Below are positions 1-8,449 of a DNA stretch of 64,000 nt, one piece after another. Origin of the DNA: Echinarachnius parma (Eukaryota; Echinodermata; Echinoidea; Clypeasteroida; Echinarachniidae); assembly GCA_037951105.1 (NCBI GenBank), contig JBAMJV010002957.1, positions 1 through 64,000 of the forward strand, in the 5' to 3' direction. Both the position numbers and the translations under genes were made by a program. The notes under the pieces were generated by a model. That model saw only the letters and a program-made list of their open reading frames with translations. It was not told the DNA's origin and made no database searches. The number at the start of each line of letters is the position of its first letter. The first letter of the stretch is position 1.

Positions 1-350
1 CGACTAGACCCACGAATGCAGTACGCATTGGTACAAATCAATGGCAAGCCGTTTTTAACATTTATTCCTATTTCTTGATATCAAGAATTGAATTCTTGAT
101 ATCACGAAATCGAATTCTTGATATCAAAAAATGCATTCTTGATATCAAGAAATGCATTCTTGATATCAAGAAATATACTTTTCTGTATTGGTAATACTTG
201 ATATCAAGGAATAAACTGATATTAATAATTCAATTATTGATATCAAGAAATAGGAATAAATGTTAAAACGGCTTGCCATAGATTTGTACCAATGCGTACT
301 GCATTCGTGGGTCTAGTCGTGGGGAGTCGTGTCCAATGTGACCACTCCTT
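1..350. mobile_element. Fold-back MITE, copy 1 (cut by window edge)
   Basis: The two ends are inverted copies of each other. CGACTAGACCCACGAATGCA at the left reappears reverse-complemented near 300-320. The interior is a run of short palindromes with core CTTGATATCAAG. The same element is present complete and in the opposite orientation at 53041-53405, which shows that this copy continues about 25 bp beyond the left window edge. No coding capacity. Non-autonomous DNA transposon or fold-back element; superfamily not assigned because no clear target duplication is visible. Confidence 0.8.
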
Positions 351-792
351 GATGAAGGACACTCCAAACAATAATAAAGCAATTGTCACTGTAGCATATA
401 ATAAGCCAGGGATTGTTTCACAAAGATCCTAAGTTAAACTGAACTCTTAAATTTTTATGTTAAATTGATGAATATAGTCTAAAATACAATGCACTTGCAT
501 TTTTGCTTATATTGTATTCCAAGGCTTTAAATGGCTTACCATACTTTTTAAGTCCAACTGACAGTTAAGTTCGACTTATAATCTTTGTGAAACACCCCCT
601 AGAATTGTTTTGAACATTACCTGTCAAACCAACTGCGAGGTTTTTTTTTAGTTTTCTTTGCTGGAGTGTCAAACCAACTGCGAGGTTTTTTTTTAGTTTT
701 CTTTGCTGGAGTAGATTTCTTCTTCGCCTGAAAAGAAGTGAACGAAAGATTGCTTCGTCATATTTCAATACAGATATTTTAGTTATAAAAGA
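351..792. other. Non-coding flank with a 45-bp tandem duplication
   Basis: Apparently unique AT-rich DNA between the fold-back element and the composite retroelement. The only structure seen is a perfect two-copy tandem duplication of 45 bp at 623-667 and 668-712 (unit starts GTCAAACCAACTGCGAGG and contains a T-run). No splice-bounded coding segment is supported; the short minus-strand open frame here simply reads through the duplication. Confidence 0.6.
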
Positions 793-805
793 AGAGTAAT
801 CTTAA
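793..805 (+). repeat. Left 13-bp target-site duplication of the composite element
   Basis: AGAGTAATCTTAA occurs here and again, in the same orientation, at 8450-8462, immediately outside the inverted terminal repeat at the right. A 13-bp direct repeat flanking a 7.6-kb unit is best read as a target-site duplication made when the whole unit inserted. Variable-length duplications are usual for Penelope-like elements. Confidence 0.65.
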
Positions 806-843
806 ATGTTGCTTGTAAGTATCGGTTTCCATGGTGGTGTATA

Positions 844-965
844 TAATACGTGTGGTTTACGGGTACACCATGTGAGATGGGTGGATTGGTAAGCCCTGAA
901 AAGGACTATGGTAGTCCTAGAAAGGACTGTTGGTGTAGTTCTGAAAAGAACTGTTGGTATTCTTT
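844..965 (+). repeat. Left inverted terminal repeat with hairpin units
   Basis: Starts TAATACGTGTGGTTTACGGG and matches the reverse complement of the sequence ending at 8449 almost base for base through the motif GGTGGATTGGTAAGCCCTGA. It then enters short palindromic units of the type AGTCCTAGAAAGGACT. Only two or three hairpin units remain here, against about fifteen in the right copy, so the array has contracted or expanded since the two were made. It overlaps the first codons of the N-terminal open frame. Confidence 0.8.
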
Positions 966-1673
966 CTTAAACGCTGCCGTGACTCCAGCATTACCCCACC
1001 GGGGCTACAGCTCAAGTCTTCAATCGACACACCACGCGCAGAACAGATCCTACACAAGACAGGATTAGCCTTAGTCAGAGAACGCATCGCCAACACCCGC
1101 CATCAGCTACACAACGTGAAACACAACATCCAAGCATCCGAAATCAACCTCTCCCAACAACTCCAACCTATCGACCTTAAGAAATGCCAAGCATTCAACT
1201 CCTCCACTGCCAAGAAAACGTTCCAGTCGACCCGACAGAAACAGATCGCCAAATTCAACCAGCTCCTAGCCAAGAACCAGCAATCAACCAGTACGTCAGC
1301 ACCCACCAACACCAAGGACACCGTCATCAATCTCAGCGACCACAACCTCACAGCAGCAGAACACAACGTCTTATTATTAGGTCTAAACTTCGCCGTATCA
1401 CCCAAGAAGATACCATTCTCCGAAGTAATACAACAAGTTGAACCCAAACTAAGATTCCTGAGCAGACCCGCAGCAGACAACATCCGACTTCAAGTCACTC
1501 AAGCGCTTTCAACAGCCAAGCCTCCACAACCCAACATCAGCAAACAAGAACAAACAGCCATCAAGGACTTACGCAACAATTCATCGATACACATTCTACA
1601 AGCAGACAAGGGAAACGCCACTGTACTACTCAACAAGCAAGACTACAAAAACAAGATCACAGCCCTCATCTAG
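954..1673 (+). CDS. Penelope-like ORF, N-terminal domain, ended by an in-frame TAG
   Basis: This is the N-terminal part of a Penelope-like retroelement protein. The region 1320-1440 encodes the family's conserved stretch ending in LLGLNFAVSPKKIPFSE. The last 40 codons carry the motif IHILQADKGNATVLLNK, which lies just before the reverse transcriptase core in this family. No ATG occurs in the frame, so the translation start is unknown; the first codon of the open stretch is TTG, and splicing or non-AUG initiation would be needed. The frame ends at TAG 1671-1673. The next codon continues the same protein in the same frame without a break to 5153, so this is one gene interrupted by a single nonsense codon rather than two genes. 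The insertion may be recently inactivated, or the base may be a sequencing error. Confidence 0.75.
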   Translation: MVFFLKRCRDSSITPPGLQLKSSIDTPRAEQILHKTGLALVRERIANTRHQLHNVKHNIQASEINLSQQLQPIDLKKCQAFNSSTAKKTFQSTRQKQIAKFNQLLAKNQQSTSTSAPTNTKDTVINLSDHNLTAAEHNVLLLGLNFAVSPKKIPFSEVIQQVEPKLRFLSRPAADNIRLQVTQALSTAKPPQPNISKQEQTAIKDLRNNSSIHILQADKGNATVLLNKQDYKNKITALI

Positions 1674-2021
1674 ACCCCGACCTACAAGCAGCTCAAGAAA
1701 GATCCGACACAAGCCACTGAGAGGAAACTAAACCAGCAACTACTCTCACTACACAGACTAGACGCCACCCCCAAGCCACTCTACTTCCAGCTCCGTTCAT
1801 CTTCAGCTACCTGCTCCATCCTATTTGGCCAGCCGAAGATCCACAAACCCGCCATCCCACTTCGTCCCATCATTTCAACCCGAGGATCGCCATGCTACAA
1901 CACCGCTAGACACCTGACATCAATTATTCAGCCTCTTGTAGGACAGTCACAGCATCACATCAACAACTCCAAGCATTTCATCGACATTCTCTCCGAGACA
2001 ACCATACAAGACACAGACATC

Positions 2022-5000
2022 ATGGTCAGCTTTGACGTTGAATCTCTGTTCACCAGCGTTCCTGTCACCGAAGCCTGCAGCATCGTCAAAGATCGACTCG
2101 AATCTGACGACACACTCTCCGATAGAACCGCACTCACACCGGACCAAATTCACGACCTCATCATCTTCTGTCTCAACTCCACATCATTCAAATGGCGAGA
2201 CAACTACTACAAACAACTACAAGGCGCAGCCATGGGATCACCACTTTCACCCGTCATAGCCAACATCTTCATGGAACACTTCGAAACAACAGCACTACAG
2301 TCATCTTCACATTCTCCTTCCCTCTGGCTTCGATACGTCGACGACACATTTGTCATCTGGCCACACAGCAGAGGCGACTTGGACACCTTCCTCACCCACA
2401 TCAACCAGCAACACCCGAGCATCAAATTCACCATGGAAACCGAAGAACACAACAGCATCCCCTTCCTCGACGTCCTCGTTACTAGAACGCCATCCGGTAA
2501 ACCCGCCCACCAAGTCTACAGGAAGCCCACACACACCGACAGATACCTACACTACAGATCATTCCACCATCCAGCAGTTATTCAGTCAGTACCCAACACC
2601 CTCATCCGCCGAGCCCACCAACTCAGCGATGCCGACCATCTACAACAGGAAATCAAGCACGTCACCACCGCCCTCACTGATATCAACAAATACCCAAGAA
2701 ACAAGATCAAGACCAGCATTCCAACCAGCAGGCCCGTCGCCGACACCACAACTGAAGAAGACCAACCAATAGCTTCACCACCGACACAAACAGTTGTTCT
2801 ACCATATATCGGACCAGCCTCACACAAGATTCAACGCATTCTTCAGACAGCAGACATCAAAGTTCGTCATAGCTCATCCAACAAGCTCCACTCGGCACTC
2901 CACACTCTCAAGGACAGGCATCCACTTCACAAGAAAGCAGGAGTCTACAGAATACCATGCGAATGCAGTCAAGTCTACATTGGGGAAACGGGTAGAAATC
3001 TGGAAACACGACTTAAGGAACACAAGACCAGCTACAGACTCAGCGATTGGGACAAGTCAGCCATCGTCAAGCACTCACAACAGCACGAACACGTCATTCA
3101 ATGGGACGACAGCAAGCTCATCACCACCATCAAACATTGGAACACACGCCGCATCCGAGAAGCCATCGAAATTCACCGCCACAACACAGTACCTCAAGAT
3201 ACAGGATTATACATCAGCGACATCTGGAAACCACTCATCAACAAGGACACAAATAGACCGCCGACACAGCCTACACAGCCAGCCGCACATCACCCACCGC
3301 CACCCACAGAGGAAACCGAGCAGCCTAGCGCCACTCAAATCCGCAACCAGCACACCGAAATGCAACAGCCAGTCAGTCAGCCAACCGTACACCACCCGCC
3401 GCTACCCGCAGAAGAGCCTGACGTCACCCGCGTCCGCGACCAGCGAGCCGAGAGGTTACAGCGCCGCCAGCGTCAACAGCCAGCCAGCCAGCCAGTCGAA
3501 CATCAACCGCCGCCACCCCGCAGAGCAGCCTTGCGTCACCCACGTCCGCGACCAGCGAGCCGAGAGATTACAGCGCCGCCAGCGTCAACAGCCAGCCAGC
3601 CAGCCAGCCGAGCATCAAACGCCGCCACCCCGCAGAGCAGCCTTGCGTCACCCACGTCCGCACCCAGCGAGCCGAGAGATTACAGCGCCGCCAGCGTCGG
3701 CAGCACACACAACGCGTCGCCGATAGCGCTCCTAATCGATAGTACGTCACCCGCGTCCGCAACCCGTAGCCTTATAGCCGCGCACGCCAACAGAAAGTCT
3801 TTGTTGATGGTATACCGTGCATATATTAGATCATTATTGGACTATGGGTGTGAGGCATACGATAGCGCCTCCGAGAGTGTTAAGAAAGGATTGAATACTA
3901 TTCAATATCAATCGTTAAGGATTTGTATGGGAGCCCTCCCCCTCACGCCTTTAGACGCACTTCAAGCAGAAACAGGAGAAGCACCACTCGATTTGAGAAG
4001 GCAAATGTTAGTAGATAAATTTAAATGTTCAATAAGTAGAATAAAGTTTCACCCTTTATTACTACATATTCAACCCTGTTGGCAGTTTGAGTACTTACAA
4101 GCGAAGACCTGTAATAAACCTTTTGGATATAGAACTTTGGAAATAAAGATAGAGGACATGGAATCCCTTTCTGTTCACCATGTACCACCATGGACACTTG
4201 CCGTCCCAAACATTTCATTAGAATTAAAACAATATATAAATAGAAATGATAATCCACACTATATGTTACAATGTAGTAAAGAAGTAATACAAACTAAATG
4301 GCATTCTGAACTCCATATATTCACAGACGGTTCGCACGTCCCTGGACAGGTCACTTCATCAGCAGCCTTTTGGGTTCCAGCCTTCTCATATAAAGAAAGT
4401 AAACGCCTCTCATACTCTTCATCATCGTTCAAAGCAGAATTAGCCGCAATTATATTAGCTCTAACATGGGTGGACCAATTAGATAACTTGCATGTTGGTG
4501 TTGTAATATTGAGTGATTCTTTGAGTGGTCTCTTAGCAATACGCAATACAAAAGATGATAATATGGTTAAAGAAATTTTGATGCTTCTAACCCACTTAAA
4601 GTATAAGAATTGTAATATTGCTTTTGAATGGATTCCTGCCCACTGCGGCATCCAAGGAAATGAGATGGCAGATAAGTGCGCAAAATCTGGTATTAATGGC
4701 CCTATAAAGATATTTAGTAAGAAAACTTTGGAAGAAGCAAAACATGAATTGAGTAATAATATGCTCAAAGTGTGGCAGGAGAAATGGTCAACATCACATG
4801 CATTATTGAAACATGTATTACCTCGTCTTCCCACTAAATTTAGAACTTCCCTTCCTAGGAAGGAAGAGAAAATAATAAGACGTTTACGATTAGGAGTAAT
4901 AGGTTTGAATTATGACTCGTATAGACTGGGCTTTCATGAGAATGGTTTTTGTGAGAGATGTCAGGTAATGGAAACTGTACATCTCTTTTTAGTAGTATGC

Positions 5001-5153
5001 CCACAATATATGATAGAAAGAGCCATGCTCATAATTGAAACGGGTATAAATGAAGGAGAAGATATAAAGGAATTATTAAAAAGTAGTGATATTACTACCC
5101 AAAGAGCACTTGTTCGATTTGTAAACAGGACGGCTCGTTTTGTAGGCTTTTGA
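2022..5153 (+). CDS. Penelope-like RT + GIY-YIG endonuclease fused in frame to LINE RNase H
   Basis: The open frame runs from 1674; the first ATG is 2022. Codons before it give the Penelope signature FGQPKIHKPAIPLRPIIS. Counting from 2022, the reverse transcriptase has FDVESLF (Asp at 5), AMGSPLSPVIANIFME (~70-86) and YVDD (Asp 107-108). The GIY-YIG nuclease spans about 306-400: GVY, then VYIGETGR, a basic R/EH helix and a Glu in REAIEI. Residues ~410-580 are Pro/Gln-rich and come from a 112-bp minisatellite. From ~590 the protein is a LINE of the I group: RT thumb (YRAYIRSLLDYGCEAYD), then RNase H with all expected acidic residues (Asp769, Glu806, Asp832, His874, Asp884), then a Cys-Cys-His-Cys tail. 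Penelope elements normally end soon after GIY-YIG and have no RNase H, so the fusion is unusual. Base composition changes at the join from C-rich to AT-rich. Confidence 0.85.
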   Translation: MVSFDVESLFTSVPVTEACSIVKDRLESDDTLSDRTALTPDQIHDLIIFCLNSTSFKWRDNYYKQLQGAAMGSPLSPVIANIFMEHFETTALQSSSHSPSLWLRYVDDTFVIWPHSRGDLDTFLTHINQQHPSIKFTMETEEHNSIPFLDVLVTRTPSGKPAHQVYRKPTHTDRYLHYRSFHHPAVIQSVPNTLIRRAHQLSDADHLQQEIKHVTTALTDINKYPRNKIKTSIPTSRPVADTTTEEDQPIASPPTQTVVLPYIGPASHKIQRILQTADIKVRHSSSNKLHSALHTLKDRHPLHKKAGVYRIPCECSQVYIGETGRNLETRLKEHKTSYRLSDWDKSAIVKHSQQHEHVIQWDDSKLITTIKHWNTRRIREAIEIHRHNTVPQDTGLYISDIWKPLINKDTNRPPTQPTQPAAHHPPPPTEETEQPSATQIRNQHTEMQQPVSQPTVHHPPLPAEEPDVTRVRDQRAERLQRRQRQQPASQPVEHQPPPPRRAALRHPRPRPASREITAPPASTASQPASRASNAATPQSSLASPTSAPSEPRDYSAASVGSTHNASPIALLIDSTSPASATRSLIAAHANRKSLLMVYRAYIRSLLDYGCEAYDSASESVKKGLNTIQYQSLRICMGALPLTPLDALQAETGEAPLDLRRQMLVDKFKCSISRIKFHPLLLHIQPCWQFEYLQAKTCNKPFGYRTLEIKIEDMESLSVHHVPPWTLAVPNISLELKQYINRNDNPHYMLQCSKEVIQTKWHSELHIFTDGSHVPGQVTSSAAFWVPAFSYKESKRLSYSSSSFKAELAAIILALTWVDQLDNLHVGVVILSDSLSGLLAIRNTKDDNMVKEILMLLTHLKYKNCNIAFEWIPAHCGIQGNEMADKCAKSGINGPIKIFSKKTLEEAKHELSNNMLKVWQEKWSTSHALLKHVLPRLPTKFRTSLPRKEEKIIRRLRLGVIGLNYDSYRLGFHENGFCERCQVMETVHLFLVVCPQYMIERAMLIIETGINEGEDIKELLKSSDITTQRALVRFVNRTARFVGF
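3255..3760 (+). repeat. 112-bp minisatellite joining the Penelope and LINE halves
   Basis: The motif AGCGTCAACAGCCAGCCAGC recurs at 3469 and 3581, with a variant at 3693, a spacing of exactly 112 bp. Diverged units extend the array to the left and a partial unit follows to about 3770. Because 112 is one more than a multiple of three, each successive unit is translated in a different frame. All frames used are open and give Pro/Gln/Arg-rich peptides. The number of units therefore decides whether the downstream LINE frame is joined to the upstream Penelope frame. Confidence 0.85.
3786..5153 (+). mobile_element. 5'-truncated I-group LINE: RT thumb, RNase H, C-terminal zinc motif
   Basis: From about 3786 the protein no longer resembles Penelope and matches the end of a non-LTR retrotransposon polyprotein. 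The polymerase catalytic motif is absent, so the LINE part starts inside the RT thumb. RNase H motifs are complete: TDGS at 4323-4334, KAEL near 4431, SDS at 4512-4520, PAHCG near 4635, NEMADKCAK near 4656. The tail has the spacing CERCQ...H...C expected for the zinc-knuckle-like end of these proteins, and the frame closes with TGA at 5151-5153. More than 450 codons without a stop or frameshift argue for a young or selected insertion. Elements with RNase H after RT belong to the I, Ingi, LOA and Nimb clades; the exact clade is not resolved. Confidence 0.8.
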
Positions 5154-5440
5154 ATAAATGTTATGTATATATATGGATAATAAATAGTAGGAGTGAGTAT
5201 TGTAAAGTTTTGATGGACTTGTCGCTATAATTTAATTAAACTAATGATACAGTGTTGAGTTTTGTATGAGTAGGCGTGATTATTGTATCACTTTGATTGT
5301 TGTGTCGCTACATGTTTTGTTGGTCTCTTGTTTATTTATAATTTAGTTAATATCATACAATATTGTCTAGTATGTATATATGTTGATGCCAAGCTACACA
5401 TCAGTGGCGGGAGTCACTAAAAAAGTCAATAAAATGTATA
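5154..5440 (+). other. 3' untranslated region of the LINE half
   Basis: AT-rich sequence directly after the stop codon. Near 5362-5411 it contains the segment GATGCCAAGCTACACATCAG followed by TGGCGGGAG. That segment is repeated almost exactly at 7604-7655, beyond the hairpin array and the Tc1 insertion, so the 3' region has itself been duplicated. No coding sequence. Confidence 0.5.
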
Positions 5441-6293
5441 ATTAAATAGGCCTGTATGATAGAGGCACAAGCTGCGGGTGCAGTAGTGCTTCTTTGTACA
5501 GATCAAGATAGATAGAATCACACTATTTTTGTTGGTATCATTTCCCTTGTTTTTGTATAAGAATATTAAATGTATAAGCCAATAAAATGCATAACTTTAT
5601 GAGCCTGCAAGACAGAGGCACAAGCTGCGGGTGCAGTAGTGCCTCTTTATGCAGGCCATACAGGGCATAAGAAGATTAAAATGCATAAGTCAATAAAATG
5701 CATATAACTATATGAGCCTGTATGATAGAGGTACAAGCTGCGGGTGCAGTAGTGCTTCTTTGTACAGATCAAGATAGATAGAAACACACTATTTTTGTTG
5801 GTATCCTTTCCCTTGTTTTTGTATAAGAATATTAAATGCATAAGTCCATAAAATGCATAACTATATGAGCCTGTATGATAGAGGTACAAGCTGCGGGTGC
5901 AGTAGTGCCTCTTTATACAGGCCATACATTAATATATAAAAGTAATTATATATAAAGTAGTATAAAGGGTGTTGTTATGCAAACGTATGTACATGTATTA
6001 ATTGAAAGGGGAGTATGATATGAGCACAAACTGCGGGGCAGCAGTGTTTTACCATACAAGCCTTTAGAAGTCGGATAGAAACATACTATTTATTTTGGTA
6101 TTAGTATTAAATACATAAGTTAATGAAATGTATAATTAAATAGGCCTGTATGATAGAAGTACAAGCTGCGGGTGCAGTAGTGCTTCTTTGTACAGGCCAA
6201 GCCTAGATAGAAAAACACTATTTTTTAGTGGTATTAGTACCCTTGTATTTGTATAAGAATATTACATGCATAAGTCAATAAAATGCATAACTA

Positions 6294-7397
6294 CAGTTGC
6301 ATGCAAAATTATTCAACCCCCCTCCCACTTTGGACATTCTGGCAAAATAAGTGACATTACAACTGCAGACTATTACTAAATCATTCAAGTGGTGAACAGA
6401 TGGTTTATCACAATTGAATACCAGAGCAAAAGTCACAATTTAATTAATTTTCCATCTAAAACTGCAACAATCACACAAAAAGCAGGTTGCAAAATTATTC
6501 AACCCCCTATAAACACACCTGGATGAATACATGAATAATGTCAAATCAAGAGCCACATGCACATGTTTTGAGGTGAATTCAACCGTGACACATGCTTAGC
6601 AGCATACATTTGCATGGTTACCTAATACTCCACCCAATGGGTACTGTACACCTTGTGTCAGTACTCCTCATGTCTATTGCACTGTGTTGGCAAGATGGTT
6701 AAGGCAAGAGAGTGGTCCCAGAAGTTTAGAGAGGAGATAGTAGCTTTGCACAAGAAAGGAAATGGGTACAAGAAGATATCCAAGCTCTTAAATGTTCCCA
6801 GAGACACTGTTGGGAGCATCATTCGCAAGTTCAATGCCACCGGTACTGCGGCTACACAACATGGTCGTGGATGAAAGAAGAAGCTTTCAGCAGCCGCAGC
6901 AAGATTCCTGAGAAGACAGGTGGACAAGAACCCTAGGCTTACAGCCAAGGACCTGAAGGATAACTTGGCTGAAGGAGGAACTGATGTTTCAGTGGACACG
7001 GTACGCCGCACACTACATGCTGAAGGGCTCAAAGCCAGAACCCCGAGACGCACACCGCTGCTGAAGCCACACCACAAGAAAAGTCGCCTCCAGTATGCTA
7101 AAACCAACCTGTCAAAGCCACAGAAGTTCTGGGACACTGTTCTATGGACTGATGAAACAGTATTCATCCATGTGTGTTTATAGGGGGTTGAATAATTTTG
7201 CAACTTGCTTTTTGTGTGATAGTTACAATTTTGGATGGACTATGAATTCAATCTTGACTTTTTGTCTGGTATTCAATTGTAATAAACCATCTGTTCACCA
7301 CTTGAATGATTTAGTAATAGTCTGAGGTTGTAATGTCACTCATTTTGCCAGAATGTCCAAAATGGGAGGGGGGTTGAATAATTTGGGCATGCAACTG
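6294..7397 (+). mobile_element. Internally deleted Tc1/mariner transposon
   Basis: Inverted terminal repeats of about 230 bp start CAGTTGCATGC at both ends, and the element is flanked by the TA dinucleotide at 6292-6293 and 7398-7399. Removing element plus one TA restores ATAACTATATGAGCC, exactly the sequence in the other copies of the hairpin repeat it entered. The interior holds only the 5' part of a transposase gene. The 3' part (second Asp and the final Asp/Glu of the catalytic triad) is deleted up to the right terminal repeat, so the copy is non-autonomous. Confidence 0.92.
6695..7183 (+). pseudogene. Tc1-like transposase, N-terminal half, one stop, C-terminus deleted
   Basis: The ATG at 6695 opens a paired-like helix-turn-helix DNA-binding region (MVKAREWSQKFREEIVALHK, then GYKKISKLLNVPRDTV). 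An in-frame TGA at 6872-6874 falls in the GRGRKKK-type linker, where an Arg codon is usual, so a CGA-to-TGA change is likely. The same frame continues through the second HTH (VSVDTVRRTLHAEGLKAR) to the start of the DDE domain, VLWTDETVF, which holds the first catalytic Asp. It then runs straight into the right terminal repeat. A full transposase is about 340 residues; roughly 160 codons remain. Inactive. Confidence 0.9.
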
Positions 7398-7470
7398 TAT
7401 ATGAGCCTGTATGATAGAGGTACAAGCTGCGGGTGCTGTAGTGCCTCTTTATATAGGCCATACACTAATA

Positions 7471-8035
7471 TATCAAAGCAATCATATATAAATAGGTATT
7501 GTATTATGATTATCTCAGTTTGTAAGTGAAGTGGAAAAAAGAAGACAAAGTTATGTCGCTACATGTTTTTTTTTGTATAATTCAGTTAATATCATACAAT
7601 ATTGTCGAGTATGTATATATTATGTTGATGCCAAGCTACACATCAGTGGCGGGAGAGCAGGCACCAGACATACATGTAGTAGGAGTGAGTTTTGTTTATT
7701 TTGTATTGTATTTATATGATTATCTCAGAAGACAAAGGTATACCATGTATTATGTATTAACATGCACAAAATAAGCCCACTAAATGTTTGCACTAATTTG
7801 TTTAAGAATTACTTTATTAAGAAGAAGGAAACAAAAAATGCATATTGCGATAATTCATTAGTAGCTTTAAAATAGTGTTTATTTATGAATATATTTATTT
7901 TGTTTGATTTCGCTTTATTATTATATTATAATAATTAATGTACGTGTTGTAAGAGGATCGTTTTGACCATAAGAGGCCCACTTCCACATATGTGGCGGGA
8001 GTCCCGATGTGAGAGGTGGGCTTTGTTATTCGCAA
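7471..8035 (+). other. Distal 3' region of the composite element
   Basis: AT-rich, no coding frame of note. It contains the second copy (7604-7655) of the GATGCCAAGCTACACATCAG segment seen at 5383 and, near 7975-8020, a GC-richer patch with an imperfect stem (GGCCCACTTCCACATATGTG, GGTGGGC) just before the hairpin array begins. Confidence 0.45.
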
Positions 8036-8449
8036 TACCAACAGTCCTTTCTAGGACTATCAACAGTCCTTTCTAGGACTAACAACTGTCCTTTTTAGGA
8101 CTCTCCTAGAAAGAATACCAACAGTCCTTTTCAGGACTATCCCAACAGTCCTTTCTAGGACTAACAACAGTCCTTTCTAGGACTACCAATTGTCCTTTTT
8201 AGGACTCTCCTAGAAAGAATACCAACAGTCTTTTTCAGGACTATCCCAACAGTCCTTTATAGGACTACCAACAGTCCTTTCTAGGACTATCAACAGTCCT
8301 TTCTAGGACTACCAACAGTTCTTCTTAGAACTCTCCTAACAGTTCTTTTCAGAACTACACACCAGTCCTTTCTAGGACTACAGTAGTCCTTTTTCAGGGC
8401 TTACCAATCCACCCATCTCACATGGTGTACCCGTAAACCACACGTATTA
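8036..8449 (-). repeat. Right inverted terminal repeat with ~15 tandem hairpins
   Basis: A tandem array of about 22-bp units, each containing the palindrome AGTCCTTTCTAGGACT or a close variant (AGTTCTTCTTAGAACT, AGTCCTTTTTAGGACT), fills 8043-8396. The unique terminal sequence follows, matching the left end in reverse orientation through to 8449. Read on the minus strand it is a longer version of the element's own 5' region, so it is an inverted partial copy of the element start. Spacers such as TAGAAAGAATACCAAC give a higher-order period. Confidence 0.85.

Larger units (their letters stand above)
5441..7470 (+). repeat. Seven-copy RNA-hairpin repeat in the element's 3' region
   Basis: A ~57-bp unit beginning near GCCTGTATGATAGAGGTAC and ending GTGCCTCTTTATACAGGC occurs at about 5449, 5601, 5714, 5867, 6009 (degenerate), 6142 and 7403. 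The two ends of each unit are complementary and form a long imperfect stem. The loop holds a second small stem, CTGC-GGGT-GCAG. Between units lies a spacer with ATAAGTCAATAAAATGCATA. Unit spacing is about 113-155 bp once the Tc1 insertion is removed. The strong stems suggest a structured RNA, possibly a template-recognition site, but no function is demonstrated. Confidence 0.8.
806..8449 (+). mobile_element. Composite Penelope-like retroelement carrying LINE RNase H, nested Tc1
   Basis: One 7.6-kb unit flanked by a 13-bp direct repeat. Order: a 38-bp left extension (806-843); inverted terminal repeat (from 844, partner ending at 8449); Penelope N-terminal domain; reverse transcriptase; GIY-YIG endonuclease; 112-bp minisatellite; C-terminal half of an I-group LINE polyprotein; hairpin-repeat 3' region with a nested Tc1 element; and an inverted copy of the 5' region ending at 8449. 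Penelope-like elements commonly have such partial terminal copies (pseudo-LTRs, direct or inverted) and a short extra tail beside one of them, and this arrangement matches. The nested Tc1 inserted later. Whether the LINE half travelled with the Penelope half or inserted into it afterwards is not settled by one copy. Confidence 0.75.

Noticed and set aside
2794-3726. 310-codon plus-strand open frame overlapping the retroelement ORF
   Set aside because: It is the wrong frame of the RT/endonuclease gene and stays open partly because the C-rich minisatellite has few stops.
4259-4834. 191-codon minus-strand open frame
   Set aside because: Antisense shadow of the RNase H region; the plus strand carries the conserved catalytic motifs.
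7140-7165. CTGATGA…GAAAC resemblance to a hammerhead ribozyme core, considered because Penelope elements can carry hammerheads
   Set aside because: It is the TDET codon region of the Tc1 transposase and lacks flanking helices. No hammerhead core was found in the Penelope terminal repeats by eye.
8036-8400. Regular 22-bp palindromic array resembling a CRISPR
   Set aside because: No spacers of unique sequence; units are contiguous palindromes that also occur in the element's other end, and the DNA is animal nuclear.
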